From Amoebophrya sp. AT5.2 (lineage: Eukaryota; Sar; Dinophyceae; Syndiniales; Amoebophryaceae): a stretch of DNA of 21,464 nt. Positions within the stretch are counted from its first letter, which is position 1. The number at the start of each line of letters is the position of its first letter. The stretch lies in the NCBI GenBank assembly GCA_005223375.1, contig RXOD01004497.1, positions 1 to 21,464 on the forward strand. Direction: 5' to 3'. Positions 18,558-21,464 of this stretch are shown here, one piece after another. A program made the translations under genes and the position numbers. The notes under the pieces were generated by a model. It did no database searches and was not told the DNA's origin. It saw only the letters and a program-made list of their open reading frames with translations.

Positions 18558-18961
18558 AGGTAAGTTGTTGGGATGGAGTCAGTACAAGCCTTCGTTGCCG
18601 TTTACCAGTCCGCAGGCTGTGAGTTTGCGACTGAGCCACCACAAAACTGGTTCTTCTGCTGAGAAGTGAATCGCATCGAAGTTAAAAAAAACGGAGATAG
18701 CTCCTGCGGAAACTATCGTGACGTGCTGTTCGCAAATTTTTTTTCGGTGTGTCCGTAGGGTCACCTACCCCGTCAACTTTGTGTCCGCTGTTTCGGGAGA
18801 GGGGGAGAAAGAGAGATAAGAGTGGTCCGCGATCGAGCGAGTACTCGCTTGAAATCGACGTTCGATTTCGATAAATATCGATTTCAATTGGATCGAACTG
18901 CGTTATGTTGTGTTGATTTCTCGCTTTTAGACCGAAAGGGTTGCTACACACGGGAAGATTA
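18558..18961 (+). other. Intergenic region with splice signals and palindromes
   Basis: About 400 nt with no supported gene. A consensus 5' splice site (AAG/GTAAGT) falls three bases after the kinase stop codon, at 18561. A pyrimidine-rich acceptor (TCTCGCTTTTAG) ends at 18930. Between them lie a 14-nt perfect palindrome and several TCGATTTC copies. The pair would define a 370-nt intron joining the kinase 3' end to the leader of the next gene, or the acceptor may serve trans-splicing. Confidence 0.5.
18836..18885 (+). repeat. Palindrome cluster upstream of the orphan gene
   Basis: AGCGAGTACTCGCT (18836-18849) is a perfect 14-nt palindrome. Two bases later GAAATCGA-CGT-TCGATTTC (18851-18869) forms an 8-bp inverted repeat with a 3-nt centre, and TCGATTTC recurs at 18878-18885. 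CGATCG lies just upstream (18829-18836). It could be a regulatory site or a cruciform-prone spot. Confidence 0.7.
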
Positions 18962-19687
18962 ATGGCGTCCTCTCAATTCACTGCTGGCGCTGGCGCCGCA
19001 CCGTCAAAAATGTACCCTCGCCGCGTCGAGTTCGGATACGAGGGAGGAAGCTACCGCTTCGAGCTCCAGATCGCCTCCGAGCCGGCATCTCCCGATCTTG
19101 CACGCACCTTCCACGTTAACGGATTCTGCACGGTCAACACCACACAGTTCTTCGCCGAGGGTGAGCTGTCTGTTGTACTGGACAAAGAGAGCAGGTGCGG
19201 GAGCACTAGCAGCCGGCTTTCCTACTGCCTCCGCGAAGTGAATCCCGGCTTCGACGGCGCGGGACTCGAGTCGCGGCGCTTACCGAAAACGCCCACTGAC
19301 AAGGACGGCGGCTGGGTACCGCGCGTGAAGCCACCGCAACCTTTCCTGAGCGAAAAGCCAGCCTTTCACGTGGAGCTGAGCGGCCGTTCCGCCCACGTCT
19401 TCGACGGCAGCTGGTGGCGGGACGGAGCGGCAGGGAAGAAGAACAGTTGTACGCTTGTGATGGAGAGAAGTCCGGGCGGCTACTTCAACTTGTTCGAAAA
19501 GGGCGACGCGGTGGCGTGGCCGGGCGGAGGGAATAACGGCTGCTTGCCGGCGGGCTGCGTTTTGAAGCGGGGTAAAATCGCGCGCGTATTTTACCATTCG
19601 ATGCCAGAGTACTTCTACGAGGTGGAGAAACCAGATGGCGGCTTCGTGGAAGTTAGTGAGGCAAAATTGCAATTCCCGCATCGCTGA
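18962..19687 (+). CDS. Orphan beta-rich protein, possible SH3/Tudor-like C-terminus
   Basis: Encodes 241 residues from the ATG at 18962 and ends TGA followed by TAA. The open frame extends upstream to a TTG, but a pyrimidine-rich acceptor ends at 18930, giving a 31-nt leader before this first ATG. No signal peptide or membrane helix is visible. The protein is rich in Gly, Phe, Tyr and Glu with alternating hydrophobic residues, suggesting beta sheet. Residues about 172-236 (FEKGDAVAW, a Gly-rich turn, CVLKRGKIARVFY, YFYEVEKPDGGFVEV, EAKLQF) follow the strand pattern of small SH3-like barrels such as Tudor or Agenet domains, but that is a guess from spacing. I recognise no family. It sits between the kinase-PH gene and a secreted-protein gene with its own leader signals. 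Confidence 0.75.
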   Translation: MASSQFTAGAGAAPSKMYPRRVEFGYEGGSYRFELQIASEPASPDLARTFHVNGFCTVNTTQFFAEGELSVVLDKESRCGSTSSRLSYCLREVNPGFDGAGLESRRLPKTPTDKDGGWVPRVKPPQPFLSEKPAFHVELSGRSAHVFDGSWWRDGAAGKKNSCTLVMERSPGGYFNLFEKGDAVAWPGGGNNGCLPAGCVLKRGKIARVFYHSMPEYFYEVEKPDGGFVEVSEAKLQFPHR

Positions 19688-20660
19688 TAATTCAGCGCTC
19701 ATTGATAAAATGCCTCGCGGTTCGGATAAACTTGTAAAAGCTCTGCGAATTCGAGTCAGATCCTTCTACACACGATTCTGGTTCTGCAGAATTCGGGAAT
19801 GGAGTTCACGGGCACCAGACAGGCCGCATGCTCCTGAAAGAATAGTTCCGAGCCTGGTAGCTAGGATTACAGTCAGTCTAGGAGCACAAAGCCTACATCT
19901 ACTAAAAAAAGCTCATCCTGTTGCGAACGTGCATGCTCTCGTCATCGCGACTCACCAGCAGAGCCCGAGACTCGGGTAGTCGTGATCAGATGGTTACTAT
20001 TCAGGATCCAGACATTCTGATCGGGACAATGAATTTATATATGACTTCCTTTTCCAACGTTTTGTATCCCTTTTCGGAAAAACCAACGAATGAATGAATA
20101 CAATTTTTTACTCCTACGCCTACCTTGTGAGTTCACCGCTCACTCCGCGTGCCACTAGCTACGAAAACCTTATGCAAGAGCTCATCGCTTACGCTTCGGG
20201 ATAGACACGACGTTGGCGGTTGCTGAGCGTCACATCCCACGTCTGAACATCAAGTCAAGTCAAGGTCACCGAGCACTAAGGCAAGTCAAGCCAAGGCTAC
20301 ATGATGTCTGAACCTCTACAGCGATTAGTTCACGCCCGCCCCCGGCGGAGCTTTCCCGAGTGGGAAACATGTCAGTCAATCAATCAATCAGTCAATCAAT
20401 CAAAACGAGCTTAGTCGTCAATCCAGAAGTAGACCAGCATACCCGACTCGTCCGCTGCAGCACGCACAGGCGCGCTGCAAACCCTACTGCTTCGAGCAAG
20501 GGCGCAAGCTCACAGTATAGAAGACGGCGGGTAAGGTGTACCACCCGACAACCCGAGAGCAGTTGTCCACAGCAGGCAGAAACAATCCACACCCGGCTGC
20601 TGTTGAGGAAATCTCCAGCACCAAAAAGCTGCGCACGTATTTCTTGCAGAGGACCACGAA
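19688..20660 (+). other. Intergenic region with simple repeats
   Basis: About 970 nt without a supported gene. Contents: a TATA-like run (TTTATATAT, 20034-20042); (GAAT)n at 20086-20098; a CAAGTCAAG-type repeat at about 20250-20302; a small hairpin TTTCCC-GAGT-GGGAAA (20352-20367); and a TCAA/TCAG tetranucleotide repeat. It ends with a clean acceptor, ATTTCTTGCAG, ending at 20649, 11 nt before the next ATG. Confidence 0.45.
20372..20403 (+). repeat. TCAA/TCAG tetranucleotide tandem repeat
   Basis: Eight consecutive four-base units of type CAGT/CAAT alternate between TCAA and TCAG variants. It is a simple microsatellite in non-coding DNA, 260 nt upstream of the last gene. Confidence 0.85.
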
Positions 20661-21464
20661 ATGGCGAGTGCCCGTGCGTTGTTTGTAGTACAACTTGCAC
20701 TGGTGCAAGCAACCGCTGCAGCTATCGCGGGGTCTGCTTCTGCGGCTCGACCGCAGACGCGACCGGTAACGGACGGGATCCCACGGGTGTCTGTCGCCTG
20801 GTTCCGCGAGAGATTCTCCGCGCTGGATCCCCACGCCCGCCGCTTTCGCTTCTTCCCCGCCGATGCGGCGCAGCAGTCCACGGAGGAATTGCGCGACATC
20901 GTCCTCGCTTTCGCGGAAATGATGCATGCGGAGGAAAGCGCCCGGAGAGCTACGGAGGAATGCCTCTCCTACCTCCGCCGCGGCCTCCACCGGTTCGAAG
21001 GCAATAACCGACGCGATCGGGAGACCGGGAGGCTTTGCCGCAGCACAGGAAGAAGAACTGCCCCTGCAGAATATCATAACCCCGAGCATGAAGAGAGCGA
21101 GCGACTCGAGGCGGCAGATGAGCAAGCAGATCAGAGCTGTGTAACTGGATCGGGCAGAACCGCTCCTGATGCGTCAGGATTTCCGGTGGTCAGGTCGATC
21201 CGTGAAAGCTTGCAGGAGATTCGTCGACTAAATGTTATGAGCAACGAGGCCCAGGAGGGGCGCGAACGCTGGGCGCAACTACACAAGACGGCGCTGGGAC
21301 TTCTGAAAGAGCGGACATCCGACTTCTGCGCCGAGCACGCGGAACTGCAGCGGGAATATGAGCGCGCGGCGGCGCGTGCCGCAGACCAGGGGTGGCACCT
21401 GGCTTGGGCGGATTTCTACGAGGCAGCTTGTCTGCGGCACTTTACGGAGGACCGCGGCTTCCCA
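20661..21464 (+). CDS. Secreted helical protein, 3'-partial at the window edge
   Basis: The frame is open for 268 codons from the ATG at 20661 to the last base with no stop, so the gene continues beyond the window. Residues 1-28 form a signal peptide: short N-region with Arg5, hydrophobic LFVVQLALV at 7-15, Ala-rich C-region ending A-S-A before Ala29. The mature part is Arg/Glu/Ala-rich and predicted helical, with an aromatic-basic segment (about 47-70, WFRERFSAL then RRFRFF), a motif beginning STEE at residue 73, and a later helical stretch (about 190-265) rich in Glu, Trp and Leu. Cys are few and scattered. A CAG acceptor ends 11 nt before the ATG. The STEE-containing region resembles one in the 4889-8428 secreted protein, suggesting a shared domain. 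The function is unknown. Frames on the other strand and in other phases here are shadows. Confidence 0.75.
   Translation, partial: MASARALFVVQLALVQATAAAIAGSASAARPQTRPVTDGIPRVSVAWFRERFSALDPHARRFRFFPADAAQQSTEELRDIVLAFAEMMHAEESARRATEECLSYLRRGLHRFEGNNRRDRETGRLCRSTGRRTAPAEYHNPEHEESERLEAADEQADQSCVTGSGRTAPDASGFPVVRSIRESLQEIRRLNVMSNEAQEGRERWAQLHKTALGLLKERTSDFCAEHAELQREYERAAARAADQGWHLAWADFYEAACLRHFTEDRGFP

Noticed and set aside
19735..19775. Possible tRNA B-box (AATTCGAGTC)
   Set aside because: No matching A-box or cloverleaf arms could be drawn around it.
20372..20403. Short repeats resembling a CRISPR array
   Set aside because: The units are four bases with no spacers; it is a microsatellite.
20360..21125. 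Plus- and minus-strand frames overlapping the last gene
   Set aside because: They compete with the signal-peptide frame that starts at 20661 and stays open to the edge. The minus frame reads Arg/Ser/Cys-rich without motifs.

Overview
The window looks like nuclear DNA of a eukaryotic protist. All eight genes I support lie on the + strand. Coding sequence is GC-rich and intergenic DNA is more AT-rich. Five short GT-AG introns (69-172 nt) can be placed exactly because protein motifs continue across the junctions. There are no bacterial operons, Shine-Dalgarno-driven starts, rRNA, tRNA or CRISPR arrays. The one-directional gene order, a 3'-splice-site-like sequence just ahead of almost every start codon (as expected for spliced-leader trans-splicing), and a kinase-PH fusion fit an alveolate, possibly a dinoflagellate-like or syndinian parasite. 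That placement is inference; perkinsids or other protists remain possible.

Left part (1-8428): a 5'-truncated gene of unknown function with a weak glycosyltransferase-like C-terminal segment (about 32-2236). It is followed by two genes for secreted, low-complexity proteins (2764-3840 and 4889-8428). The second carries a compact helical domain and a 20-base A run inside the reading frame.

Middle (8429-15506): a diverged tandem duplication and a GATC-dense, palindrome-rich block precede a four-exon DEAD-box helicase of the Dbp10/DDX54 family (9350-13658), a nucleolar 60S ribosome assembly factor. Next is a two-exon gene (14041-15506) whose product appears to hold two or three degenerate double-stranded-RNA-binding folds.

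Right part (15507-21464): a two-exon gene (16451-18557) fuses a protein kinase with a variant DFG motif (DVDG) to two PH domains that are clearly duplicates of each other. An orphan protein follows (18962-19687). The last gene is a third signal-peptide protein (20661 to the window edge), still open at the edge, which shares a short motif with the 4889-8428 protein. The two housekeeping-type genes (helicase, kinase) therefore sit among a set of secreted, poorly conserved proteins, the most likely place here for lineage-specific, for example host-interaction, functions.
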